Below are positions 34,671-45,667 of a DNA stretch of 64,000 nucleotides, one piece after another. The position numbers were made by a program, and so were the translations under genes. Source of the stretch: Lineolata rhizophorae (lineage: Eukaryota; Ascomycota; Dothideomycetes; Lineolatales; Lineolataceae); assembly GCA_010093515.1 (NCBI GenBank), contig MU001686.1, positions 327,787 to 391,786 of the forward strand. Direction: 5' to 3'. The stretch's first letter is position 1. Every line of letters begins with the position of its first letter. Under the pieces are notes generated by a model that searched no databases, was not told the origin of the DNA, and saw only the letters and a program-made list of their open reading frames with translations.

Positions 34671-35366
34671 GGCTGCGGTGGAGAAACGAACGAAGCCGGC
34701 GGGTGCACGGCGGCTTGACAACAGCTACGCCGCATGCCGAGATGAAGCGATTCGGCTGGCGATCAGGAGATGTCTCGGGGTCTTGGCGGTGGGCGGCATC
34801 AGATAAGCCGGGCGGAAAAGCTTGGCGGCTTCGTTACGTAAGGTACATACGTTGCCTGCCCGCGATGCCGTGGCGTGCGGCGCGGAAACCGCCGGGCGAT
34901 TACGAAGAAAGGCGGTGGACGTAGCCATCGCTGACGCTGGCAGGCTGGCCGCGACAGACGCGGTCGCCGGCAGCCAGCAGCGCCGAGACCCCAGCGCCCA
35001 AACGCGGCGAGACGGCGTTCCGCTGCTCGCCGGGCCGGCGCGGGTTCGATGTCAGCAAGCAGGCGGGCGGTGGCGGCTGAACAAGCGGCGGCCTTTGCCC
35101 GCAACGGGCGGCGGCGGCCGGGGGCACCGCGCCCGTGACGCAGCGGCGCTCCAGTCTCGGCCTGCTCGAGCCGGGCATCTGATTATCCGGGGCCCGCTGC
35201 CATCCACCTACGTGATGCTACATAGCGCCTGAGCGACCCTGTTTCCGACCGGCTGCCGATCCCCTTCCTTTCCCCCTTCACCTCCCCTTTTGCCGCGCTC
35301 TCTCTTTATCCTTGATTGTCGCCGCATGATAATGAGCTCGTCAGCGCTGCCGACCCTGCCAGCCGC
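34671..35366. other. Divergent promoter FMO / DUF2985 gene
   Basis: This 696-bp, GC-rich stretch lies between two start codons. Many overlapping frames on both strands reflect base composition and none shows a domain. Confidence 0.5.
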
Positions 35367-37807
35367 ATGGACGACCAGTACGAGCTCCGGGATGCACGTC
35401 CTCGCCAGCAACCGCCGGGGCCGCCGCCGCCCGCCGCCCCGCAAACGCTCCCTCAACCACCGCAGCAGAGCAACGACGGGGACAACACCAACACCAACAT
35501 AACCACGTCGTCGGCCAGCGGATCCACGCGCCTGCAGCGCCGACGCGCCGGCTCCGCCACCAGAGACCACGCCTACGCTCCAGCCGCCCAGCCCCATCTC
35601 GCGCCGCCGCCATCCACCACACCACCGGGCTCGTCCTCCTCGGGCGGCAGCGGCGGCGACGGCGCCGCCGGAACCACGCCCTCCCGCCCCAGCACGAGCA
35701 ATGGCATCCGCAACGCCGCCGCCACCCCCAATTCATCGCGCAACCGACTGCGACGGCCCGGCGCGCCCGCACCAGCGCCTGCGCCCTCACTTGCTGCAGC
35801 GCCAGCGCCAACCCCGGCGCCAGCCTCTCGACTAGCGCCTCCCGCGCCGCACAACTACACCCAGCAGATGCCGCCGCCGCCGCCGCCGCCGCACCAGATA
35901 CAGCAGCAGGCGCAGCGGCCCGCGCCGCCGCCGCCGCCGTCCCACCAAGCGGCGCGCCGCCCCAGCATCCGCCTCCAGCGCCCGCCATCGTACACGTCGC
36001 TGCGCGCGCAGCCGCCGACGCCCTCGGAGCCGGCCATCGCGCAGCCGCAAGCACAAGCCGGCGGGCCGCCCGGCGGGGCCCCAAGCGACGGCGGCGGCGG
36101 CGGCGGCGGCGGCGGCACGATCCCGTTCCCCAGCTACTTCGAGGAGGTGCCGGGCGCGGGCTCGTCGGCGACGCCGGCGGAGCCGAGCACCTCCCACGCG
36201 CCGTCCTGGCTGCCGGTCCCGCACCACGGGCACCACCGGCGCGTGCGCAGCTCGTCGGCGCCGCAGCGGCCGCCCGCCGCCTGCGTGCCCGAGGTGCTGG
36301 TGCAGGGCCCGCCCGACGAGCCGGGCCCCCAGCAGCTGGGCCGCGCCTCCGCCCGCCCGGGATACATGCCGCCGCTGGCGGAGGAGCGGTCGCACGGGAG
36401 CGTGGGGGCGCGCAGCGGGGCCGGGCCGGCGGAGCGGCCGCCGAGGGACGACGGCGGGGCGGCGAGCCCGGCGAGCCCGACGGCGGGGCGGGCGCGCAGC
36501 ATCTCGGCGACGGCGGGACCGCATCCTGACGTGCCGGTGACGCCGGGCGGGCAGTTCATCCCCCAGCTGGGGTACCTGGGGCCGGACGACGGGGATGCGG
36601 CCGAGGGAGGCGGAGGCGTGCCGGTGCGGCAGGGGCAGCAGGGGCAGCAGGGAGGCGCTGGGTGGATGGCTGTACCCGGGACGAGGATGCTGCGGAGGGC
36701 GAGCGTGGCGGCGAGGTCGGCGTGGCAGGGACGCGGGGCGTGGGCGGGTGGTGGTGATGGTGGTGGAGGTGGTGGATCTAGCGCTAGGGGGAGCGATGCG
36801 GGAGTGTCGGCGACGGGGTCGGGCTCCGGGAGGAGGCCGAGTCAAGGGCCGGTGGAGGAGTATGGGCCTGAGGTGGTGGACTTGTTGGATGTTGTTGGTG
36901 AGTTTCTTTTACTGTTTGCACTTCTGGCTTTCCTTTGGATGCTGACCTAGCCAACACTCCCGCCTTAGACCCCGAAATCGCGACCCTGTCCACGCTGACA
37001 AACGTCCAAAACTCCCTCTTCGTGCCCGACCTCGGCCGCTACCTGAACCGGCGGCCGACGTACGTGCTCTCGCGGCGGCCGTCGGACGTCGCCGAGGCGG
37101 AACTGGCGCGCGAGGCGGTCGAGGCGCGCTGGCCCCAGGCCGCCGACGCGGCCGAGCACGAGGAGCGCCGCCTGCAGGACGAGTACCGCAAGCGGCAGCA
37201 GCTGGTGCAGCAGCAGCGGCGCCAGCTCGCCGAGCAGCGCCGCGAGCGCCGCGAGCTGCGTGAGGCGCACGAGCAGCTGGACGAGCGCGAGCGCGACGTC
37301 GCCAGGCAGCGGGAGAAGGAGGAAGCGGAGCAGAGGGAGGCGACGGCCCCGACGGGACCGACGTTGGCGCCTCCCGGGGTCGACGGCCGGACGGAGTGGG
37401 AGAAGGAGAGGGATGAGGAAGAAGAGGAGGCGAGGGACACGTTCCCGGAGGGCGAGGAACTGGCCCGGTATCCGACGGCCACGGAGGGTAGGGACGAGTC
37501 CCCGAGCGGCGGTCGCAGGCCGGACGCGAGACGCATGGCCACCATCGACACCATCACGTCGCGGATGAGCGAGACGCCCGGACACTTTGCCGTGTTGCCC
37601 CACGGCACGTCGCTGGACGGCTGGACGATGGCGGAGAAGCAGGAGTTGAACGATCACGTGCGGCACATGTTGCACTCGAGGCGGTCCAAGTTCAAGCGTA
37701 GCATGAGAGGGTTCGGCCAGTATGTTAAGAGACGTAAGTGTTCATCAGATCCCATCTTTACCGACGCCGGTCAGTTCAGTGGAAAGAAAGATCGGTGCGC
37801 CAGAGGG

Positions 37808-37872
<65 letters not shown>

Positions 37873-38982
37873 TGACGGCTCCTTCTATTAGCGCTCGGGT
37901 TCTTGGTCACTTTGTATGCCACGCTGATCACGCTGTTCGGGCTGGCGTGGGTGCTCTTCCTCATCGGCTGGATCAACGTGGGCGGTCGCCAGATCTACGT
38001 GGTGCACATCATCGACAGCGTGCTGGTGGCGCTCTTCGCCATCGTCGGCGACGGCCTCGCGCCCTTCCGCGCCGTCGACACTTACCACATGATCTTCGTG
38101 GCGCACTACCACCACCTGACGTGGAAGCTGCGCCGCAAGCAACGCATGCCGGCGCTCGAGGACAAGAACGACCTGCCGACGAAGCGCAAGTCGGAGCTGC
38201 TGACGGACCTGGAGGCCGGGCTCAACGAGGTGCCAGAGTCGAAGATGAACGACTTTGACGGTGGCACTACCACCACCACCACCACCACCGCCAATAACAA
38301 CGCCAACGCCAACGCCAGGACGCAGGCAGCATCGACGACGGCGGCGGCGACCAAGGGCAACGAGAAGCGCCGCGGCGGCAAGAAGAAGAAGAAGAACACG
38401 GAGCCCAACAAGGACGACCCGGCGCGGGCGGCGCTCGAGGACGGCACGGCGGACATTGCGCACGCCGACAGCTGCGAGGCGCTGGACACGCAGGCGTACA
38501 GCGTGCTGTCGGCGCGGCAGCAGGCGCGGCTGGACCACCACGCGACCAAGCTGGCCAAGTCGCACACGTTCTACAAGCCGCACGAGACGACGACACACCA
38601 CGCCTTCCCGCTGCGGCTGCTCGTCGCCATCGTCGTGCTGCTCGACTGCCACAGCCTGCTGCAGATCTCGCTCGGCGCCTGCACCTGGGGCATCTACTAC
38701 AAGACGCGGCCCTTCGCCATCACCACGGTCATCCTCTGCGTCAGCATCACCTGCAACATCACCGCCGGCGTCCTCATCAGCGTCGGCGACAAGCGCACCA
38801 GGAAGAAGGACGTCGTCCGCCGCATGATGCGCCAGGAGCTGACGGGCGAGGCCATCCAGCATCTGGAGCGGAGGCGCGGCAAGGAGAGGAGGCGGAACAG
38901 GGGCCTCGAGCGCGATGTCGAGGTCGATGATGGCGAGTGGGATGCCGTCAAGGGGCGCGTGTCGGTGTACGAGGGGACGTAA
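35367..38982 (+). CDS. DUF2985 fungal integral membrane protein (3 exons)
   Basis: Exons 35367-36897, 36969-37733 and 37892-38982 encode about 1128 aa (start MDDQYELRDARP; an in-frame ATG lies at 35316). The first about 500 residues are extremely Pro/Ala/Gly/Ser-rich and disordered. Exon 2 carries DPEIATLSTLTNVQNSLFVPDLGRYLNRRPTYVLSR and a long Arg/Glu/Gln coiled coil. It ends in a basic segment leading into the membrane domain. Exon 3 begins PLGFLVTLYATLITLFGLAWVLFLIGWINVG, the hallmark of DUF2985. It continues with VHIIDSVLVALFAIVGDGLAPFRAVDTYHM and HHAFPLRLLVAIVVLLDCHSLLQ. Its last helices are ITTVILCVSITCNITAGVLI. Function is unknown; the family is fungal and predicted to be in the plasma or an endomembrane. 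Intron 2 contains a 60-T run. Confidence 0.9.
37810..37869. repeat. 60-nt poly(T) homopolymer in intron 2
   Basis: An uninterrupted run of about 60 T ends 22 nt before the acceptor of the DUF2985 gene's second intron (exon 3 starts 37892). The length is exceptional for a fungal intron. It could be slippage, an assembly artefact, or a reverse-integrated poly(A) tail. Confidence 0.85.
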
Positions 38983-39783
38983 AGTGGGTTGTTGGGCGGG
39001 GTAGGCGTGGTGGGGCGTTGGGTCGTGCTGTGTTTCTGGCTGTGTGTGGTGGATTAACTTGGTGATGATGCAGAAGGAGGGCGGGATTGGGTGCAGGACC
39101 AATCTTCTCCCGTGACGAGGCTCGCGAGCATAGAAGCTTATTAGTGTGGATTGACGTTTGGTGCTCCTTTTTGAAACTGCCTTTTAACTTTCCATCTTCA
39201 CTTTCTGTATTGCTAAAACAGTCATGGTGTTTTGGGCCGCGCATGCACAAGAGCGATCATAGCGTTGCACCATTCGTTTTCTTTGGGAAGATGCATATGA
39301 GCGATCACTTGCACTAGAGCATCATGGCATTGTACCGTTCGTTTTTTTTTTTTTGGGAAAGACGAGAGTACAATACATTTCATTTCGATGGGTTTGCTGC
39401 ATTGCATACCCAGTATTACGGATTTAGGCTGAGTTGATATTTAGTGCTTTATGAAGCTTTTGTTGAACCTAGTAAGAGCCCTAGGTAGGGGTTTCGTCCG
39501 AGCAACTTCTGAATGCCAAAGACAACACCGTTGTACATAAATGCACCCATGTCCTAGACCTGCGCCAGGCTGTGCTGTTCCTCCCCCCTTGGGGATTTGT
39601 GGACTGACCACATTCCATCTCAGGCCTGCAATACCACACACATACAAGCCCATAACGCCAAACCTTTTCAGTCCAAGAGCCACGTACCAAAAGCACCATC
39701 CAAAACCCCACGCACCACGCCCCCAGCAAACCTCCCCCCCAACGGACCTTCTCCCCACTCAGGCCGCTCCAAAGCAGCCCGCC
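38983..39783. other. Convergent 3' flanks DUF2985 / SGT1
   Basis: No gene is visible. The middle is AT-richer and contains a diverged direct duplication (39245-39362) with short T-runs. Confidence 0.5.
39245..39362. repeat. Diverged direct duplication of about 50 bp
   Basis: Copy 1 (39245-39291) and copy 2 (39311-39362) share the order gcac.agagc.atcat, ttg.acc.ttcgtttt and tttggga. Most differences are transitions, for example gcacc versus gtacc. Copy 2 has an expanded T-run of about 13. It is not part of any gene. Confidence 0.65.
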
Positions 39784-41158
39784 CTAGTGCTCCCAAGCCC
39801 TCGCCTCCATCCCGTCCGGCGGCTGCGTCTCGACCTTGCCCTTGCTCACCTCGTCCCAATTCGTGCTCAGCGCCGTTCCGTTGCTCTCGACGAAGCTCTT
39901 CATCATGGCGCGCCGCGTGTCCTGGTCCGCGCCCGCGTACAGCTTCTTGAAGAACGCGTTGACCTCGTCGCCGCCGGCGTCGTCGTCGTCGTCGTCGTCG
40001 TCGTCGAGGTCGTCCTGCGCCGCCGCGGAAGCGCCGCCGCCGGCGTCGTCGTCGTCGCCGCCGCCGTGGGCGTCCTTCTTGGCGCTGCTTTTGCCCGCCT
40101 TCTTCGCCGTCAGCTCCGCCGCGAGCTTGTCCCAGTTCTTGGGGCCGCCGCGCGCCGAGCTCGGGTAGGCGGGGCCGCCGCTGCTGGTGGAGGGCGCGGC
40201 GGCGGCGGCGTGGCTGTAGACTGCGCTGCGGACGGCGTCGTCGGCGGTAGCGGTGGTGGTGGTGGTGGGCGTAGGGCCCGACGCGATGGCCTGGTCGCCT
40301 TGCAGCTTGGACCACTTGCCTGGCGTGGCTTTCTTGAGGACGACCTCGATTTTGTGCGGGGTGATTCTGTAGGAGGAGCCGGAAGGGTCGACGGCGGCGT
40401 ACAGGGGCTCGAGCGTGTGGTCGTAGGTGGATGAGTGGGCGGTGGGGAAGGAGATGCTGAGCTATGAAGGACGGGCGGGTTAGCTGCCGTGTTCAAGGCA
40501 CGAAAGGGGGAGGCGACGATCTTACCGATCCGGGCTGGATGTCAACGCTGGTCTGCTCCTTCGGCACGCCCTTCGCCAGCAGAGTGAAATACACGTTGTC
40601 GTTGTTCTGGTACCAGTCATGCTTGATCTTATCCAAGGCGGGCTTCTTCTCCTCGGACGCAGCTGGCGCCGCCGCATCAACCTTCTGCCCATTTCCGTTC
40701 CCCTCGGCCCCATTTTCCGCGCCCTCATCCTCCGGCGGTACCTCCACCGCCGTCCTCACCCCTCTCGGATCCCCCTCCTCCAACCCCTCCAACTTCTTCC
40801 TGGCCTTCATCTCCCAGATGTCCAACCCCTGCACCTTGTCGTCGCGTTGCCTCACCAGGTCCAGCACGAAAGCCGCGTCGGCGTACCGCTCGGCGCCGAA
40901 CAGCGCCACGCCGCGGCGGAACTGCGCCTGCGTGGTGAGCTCGCGGCTGCCGCGCGCGACGGCGAGGCGCACGGCGGCCGAGGCGTCGGCCAGCGCCGCC
41001 GCCCAGTTCGCCGGCGCGCACCGCTGGTACGCGGTCGCGCGCTTGATGCGGTAGTCGACCGACTTGGGGTGCACTTTGAGGGCGGCGGTGTAGGCGGCGA
41101 TGGCGGCGGGGAAGTCGGAGGCTTGCAGGGCGGCGGCACCGCGGGCGGCGTCGTCCAT
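39784..41158 (-). CDS. SGT1: Co-chaperone Sgt1 (TPR-CS-SGS) (2 exons)
   Basis: Exons 41158-40526 and 40461-39784, both phase 0, give 436 aa. The N-terminal TPR region is MDDAARGAAALQASDFPAAIAAYTAALKVHP and following. The CS (p23-like) domain spans the splice: KIKHDWYQNNDNVYFTLLAKGVPKEQTSVDIQPGS, then LSISFPTAHSSTYDHTLEPLYAAVDPSGSSYRITPHKIEVVLKKA. The SGS end is intact: FFKKLYAGADQDTRRAMMKSFVESNGTALSTNWDEV, then KVETQPPDGMEARAWEH. Sgt1 links Hsp90 to kinetochore (CBF3), SCF ubiquitin ligase and adenylyl cyclase clients. A run of nine Asp codons (a GTC triplet run on the plus strand, 39979-40006) lies in the acidic linker before the SGS domain and is a likely length polymorphism. Confidence 0.95.
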
Positions 41159-41443
41159 GGTGGGTAATGTCGGTGGTCGGCTGGCGTGGGCTGGCGGTTT
41201 GGAGGGAAGAAGCAGGAGTGGTTTGGCGGATTGCAGAGGCTCTGGAGTTGTTCAACTACATGCGTCCACCCTATGTGCCTAGGCAGAGGGCGGTGGTGGA
41301 ATGTTCCAGAGCTCCAGCTGCGGCCCCCCGCGTCCGTGGTCAAAGCTCCAGCACGCGACCAACCGCAAAGCTTCAGGTTCGCCCGGGCCTGTTGCATTCC
41401 CTCGTCCTCCGATGACTTGCACAATCCGCCCGAACCCGCGCCC

Positions 41444-41923
41444 ATGCCGCCGCTCCCCAGCCCGGCCTGCCATGCCCTGGTCAAGACGCACCACATCACG
41501 TCGCGCAAGAAGGTCGCGCAGCTGCGCAAGGCGGCCGGCAAGCTCGGCTGCTACGCCCTGCTGCGCAGCGGCGGCTGCCCGGGCATCATGTACTGCAGAG
41601 GCGCGCCCGACGCCGTGCAGGAGTGGGTGGCCACGGTCCATGTATGCCCTTAGCGTCCCTCAGGCATTTGCGGGTGGCCGTCGAGGATATCACTGTGCTC
41701 GGCTTGGAAATTGACAAGTGAGGCTTCTTCGCGAGTCCTTCAGGCGCTCAGGTACAAAGACTACCAGTTGATGATGCGGCCGGCGACGGTCGAGTCGACG
41801 AGGCTCGGCCAGATCGATCATACGCCCGGCCTGTTTGAGATTGGGACGGTCAAAGGGTTTGCGAATGCGATGGAGCAGGATGGGCTCTTGGAGTGGTGGA
41901 GGCACGGCATGAAGTTTGCGTGA
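41444..41923 (+). CDS. Small RWDD2/DUF1115-like protein (2 exons)
   Basis: Exons 41444-41641 and 41744-41923 (phase 0) give 125 aa. The pattern HALVKTHHITSRKKVAQLRKAAGKLGCYALLRSGGCPGIMYCRG, then VQEWVATVHALRYKDYQLMMRP, resembles the DUF1115 domain found after RWD domains in RWDD2 proteins. It ends with LFEIGTVKGFANAMEQDGLLEWWRHGMKFA. Here the domain stands alone with no RWD part, as in some small fungal proteins. Function is unknown. The start lies 285 bp from the divergent SGT1 start. The frame is open upstream to 41186, but that part has no family features. Confidence 0.75.
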
Positions 41924-42228
41924 GGGCGGGAAGTAAAAGACCGCTTTGTATTGTACCTATTCTAAAGAACCTTTGGATAGTATAACTTATACATTAGTAG
42001 GAAAAAATGGCATGTTATCGACGATGTGGGCCAGCAATTCATGTGGCCCAGGACCTGGTCTCGCGACTCAGGTCGGCACCGGAGGCGGAAGCTGCTTGAC
42101 TCGCGTGGTCACGTGCATGCGGGGGCATCCTTAATTCCCGGACGGCATTGTCGACGCATCTTTGCCGCTGCACCGTCACGCCGGTTGCCTGTGTCTTCTT
42201 CCAGCCCTTTTGGTCTGCTGCACTCGCG
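41924..42228. other. Short intergenic region before QNS1
   Basis: 305 bp between a stop and the next start. It includes the short 3' end of the RWDD2-like gene and the QNS1 promoter. No element was identified. Confidence 0.45.
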
Positions 42229-45200
42229 ATGCATCTCTTCACAGTGGCGACCTGCTCGCTGAACCAATGGTATGTCTTGCAGGCCGCCAGACCCTAAACC
42301 CCTCCAAAATACACAGACGATAGCTTAGCTCTTCTTTGCCGTACAGGGCTCTCGACTTCGAAGGCAACTGTGATCGCATAATCGAGTCCATCGTCAAGGC
42401 CAAGACAGCCGGCGCTTCTCTTAGAGTGGGCCCCGAGCTCGAAGTCACGGGCTACGGCTGCTTAGACCACTTCCTGGAGGGCGATTTGTTCCTGCATTCT
42501 TGGGAGGTAAGCTCGGCCTTCTACTCGTATTTTCACCCTTCTCTTTTTTCAATGGGCGTGGTTGCAAGCTTATCGACAGGAAATACGACATATCTAGGTG
42601 CTCGCCAAAGTTATCGACCATGATGACTGCCAAGGCATTATGCTCGATCTCGGAGCGCCCATCATGCATCGCAATGTGCGGTATAATTGCCGTGTCATTG
42701 CGTACAATCGCAAGTACTGCACCCGCACAGCCGGGCGGGAAGCGACTGTACTAAGATAGAGTAGGATCCTCTTGATTCGGCCAAAACTGTGGCTTGCAAA
42801 CGGTAAGCCAGCTCCTTGGATCATACTTGTCCGCATCTGCTAATGCTTGCGCAAGATGGGAACTATCGAGAAATGCGTTATTTTACTCCGTGGGCACGCC
42901 CGCGCCATGTCGAGTAAGAATTTGTTCGCCCCTGTGCTTGTATCCGAACTAACCATTGCTAGACAATACTATCTTCCTCGAATCATTCAAGATATCGTTG
43001 GATGTATCAAAGTACCTTTTGGAGATGCTGTTATCAGCACCAGAGGTGCGTCACTCAATATTTTTGTAGGATTCCGCTAACGATAGACAGATACATGTGT
43101 CAGTTTTGTTCGTCCTTTTTTTTTTGGATGTACGCTGATTGAAGTAGCTGGGTGCTGAAACCTGCGAGGAGCTATTTACGCCTGATAGGTAAGAATCTCC
43201 CGCACACCTCGACTACGGCGAAATGCTGACAGTTTCGCTCAAGTCCTCATAATCATATGGGTCTTAATGGTGTTGGTATGTTCAGTCCCTGGATCATAAA
43301 TCTTGCTAGGCCTCGCTAACAAACGCCAGAGATCTTCACGAATTCTAGTGGTAGTCACCACGAACTCCGCAAGCTAGATACCCGGATGAATTTGATTCTC
43401 GAGGCCACAAGGAAAGGTGGCGGTGTCTACGTACGCCTCAAGCAGTTTTCAGTATTTTCGGCCTACTAATGCTGTGAGCAGATTTACAGTAACCAAAAAG
43501 GCTGTGATGGCGACAGACTATACTATGATGGTTGCTCGATGTAAGTGATCAATGACAACTCTCTTCAATCACAAGTTAATAAGTCCCTAGGGTGATTTGT
43601 AACGGACGCATTTTGGTTCAGGGGTCTCAATTCTCCCTTGATGATGGTTTGTACACTATGTTTCGAGGCGAGTAGCCTGAGCTAACGGTAATTTAGTGGA
43701 GGTTCTCACCGCCACCGTCGACTTAGAAGACGTTCGAAGTTATCGCTGTAAGCCATATGCTCTAATCCAATATTAATGCACATCTGAAGGAAGACTGACA
43801 GTGCTCTCAAGTTACGCCAAGCCGAGGTCTTCAAGCTGTTAATTCTCCTGCTTATGAGAGAATTGAAGTTGATCTATCGCTATCCCAGCCCGGCTCAATC
43901 CTTTCGCAGGAGATTTCACCTTCTTCTCCTCAGGAGCTTCGCGTACATGCTCCCGAAGAAGAAATGTAAGGTTGTTCGTCCCATTGGTCATCAAATGCTG
44001 ATAGCGGTATAGTGCCCTTGGACCCGCATGCTGGCTTTGGGACTATTTGCGGAGAAGCAAAGCCTCTGTAAGACAACCCGAAATCTTGCATTCTCGGCTT
44101 AAGGCTCACGCGAGTGTAGGGCTTTCTCATTCCGCTTTCCGGCGGAATTGACTCGTGCGCAACTTCAGTGATTGTCTTTTCCATGTGCCGTATGTTACCT
44201 CCTTGTCTTCTATATTGTGTGAATTACCATCCCTACCACTGCTTTCTAACCCTATTCAGGCCTCGCCTTCGATGCAATCAAGAACGATAACCAGCAAGTC
44301 ATCTCCGACACGCGCCGCATCGCCGGCGAATCCCCAGACTCGACTTGGCTCCCCTCCACCCCGCAAGAGCTCTGCGGCCGCCTCTTCCACACGTGCTTCA
44401 TGGGCACCGAGAACTCGAGCGCGGAGACGCGCGGGCGCGCCAAGGAGCTCGCCGCCGAGATCGGCGCCTACCACACCGACATGAGCGTCGACATCGTCGT
44501 CAACTCGCTGACTAAGCTGCTGCAGCTGGTCACCGGCTTCGTGCCCAGGTACAAGGTGCACGGCGGCTCGGACGCCGAGAACATCGCGCTGCAGAACATT
44601 CAGGCGAGGGTGCGCATGGTGACGGCGTATTTGTTCGCGCAGATGTTGCCGACGGTGAGGAAGAGAAGGGGAGGTGGGGGGTTGTTGGTGTTGGGGAGCG
44701 CCAATGTAGATGAGTGTTTGAGGTGAGCGGTTTTCGAGACGATGGGGTGGACCGGATTTGAAGAGTGCTGCTGCTGATGACTGCTGGCTTGCAGAGGCTA
44801 CTTGACCAAGTACGATTGCTCGAGCGCGGATATCAATCCGATCGGCGCGATTAGTAAAACAGACCTGAAGCGCTTCATTGGATGGGCGGAGACCAATTTC
44901 GGTCTGCCTATTTTGCGCCGCTTCCTCGATGCTGTAGGACTCACGTTGGTCGGCAAGAAAGTAGTCTTGATGCTGACCATTCTTAGATTCCGACCGCAGA
45001 ACTTGTCCCGCTTGACCCGAATACCAAGGAGTACGTGCAGAGTGACGAAGTCGAGAGTACGTAATCTATCGGTGCCGGTTGTGAATTGTTCTCCATTTAC
45101 TGACCAATTTTAGTGGGCATGACATATGACGAACTCAGCATATTCGGACGCCTCCGCAAAGTTAACAAGCTTGGCCCATTCGGCATGTTTGAGCATCTCC

Positions 45201-45667
45201 TACATGCGTGGAAAGTATGCATATTCGAATTTATGGAACCAAATGGTGGACTAAGAGTTGGCGCTAACAAGGCCCAGGACCGTTGTACTCCACGTGAGGT
45301 ATACGAGAAAGTCCGTCGCTTCTACCACTATTGTACGTATTCCCGAAAATGCCTCATTTCTCTAATGAACTGCGCTTACCTCGTTGGATAGACTCAATCA
45401 ACAGGCACAAGGTACGATCTACGTCTAGGTGTCTTATCACCGCAGAGTGATCAAAGGCAACTATTTCTCTTATAGACAACTAATATCTCTAGTTAGATGA
45501 CCACCATAACTCCTGGATACCACGCCGAACAGTACTCCCCTGATGACAATCGCTACGACCTCCGCCCGTTCTTGTATCCGGTCTTTACTTGGCCTTATAA
45601 GAAGATCGAGGACGCGCTCAGGCGACACGAGGAAGGCGCCGCCCAGAAGGAGATCAAGTCTGAGTAA
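42229..45667 (+). CDS. QNS1: Glutamine-dependent NAD+ synthetase (23 exons)
   Basis: Exons: 42229-42269, 42347-42506, 42598-42713, 42765-42802, 42856-42913, 42963-43045, 43091-43098, 43148-43188, 43244-43275, 43330-43430, 43482-43540, 43591-43646, 43697-43747, 43812-43965, 44013-44067, 44120-44189, 44260-44722, 44795-44933, 44987-45056, 45114-45214, 45278-45332, 45392-45411, 45497-45667. All phases agree and give 713 aa, close to the yeast Qns1 length. The N-terminal nitrilase (glutaminase) part has [15 protein letters not shown] (catalytic Glu), [20 protein letters not shown] (catalytic Lys) and [12 protein letters not shown] (nucleophile Cys, about 174). The synthetase part has [11 protein letters not shown] (ATP pyrophosphatase loop), [47 protein letters not shown] and [20 protein letters not shown]. 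The enzyme amidates deamido-NAD with glutamine, the last step of NAD+ synthesis. Exon 7 is only 8 nt. Confidence 0.95.

Noticed and set aside
35832-36845. 337-codon minus-strand frame
   Set aside because: Arg/Pro/His-rich mirror of the disordered N-terminus of the DUF2985 protein; no domain.
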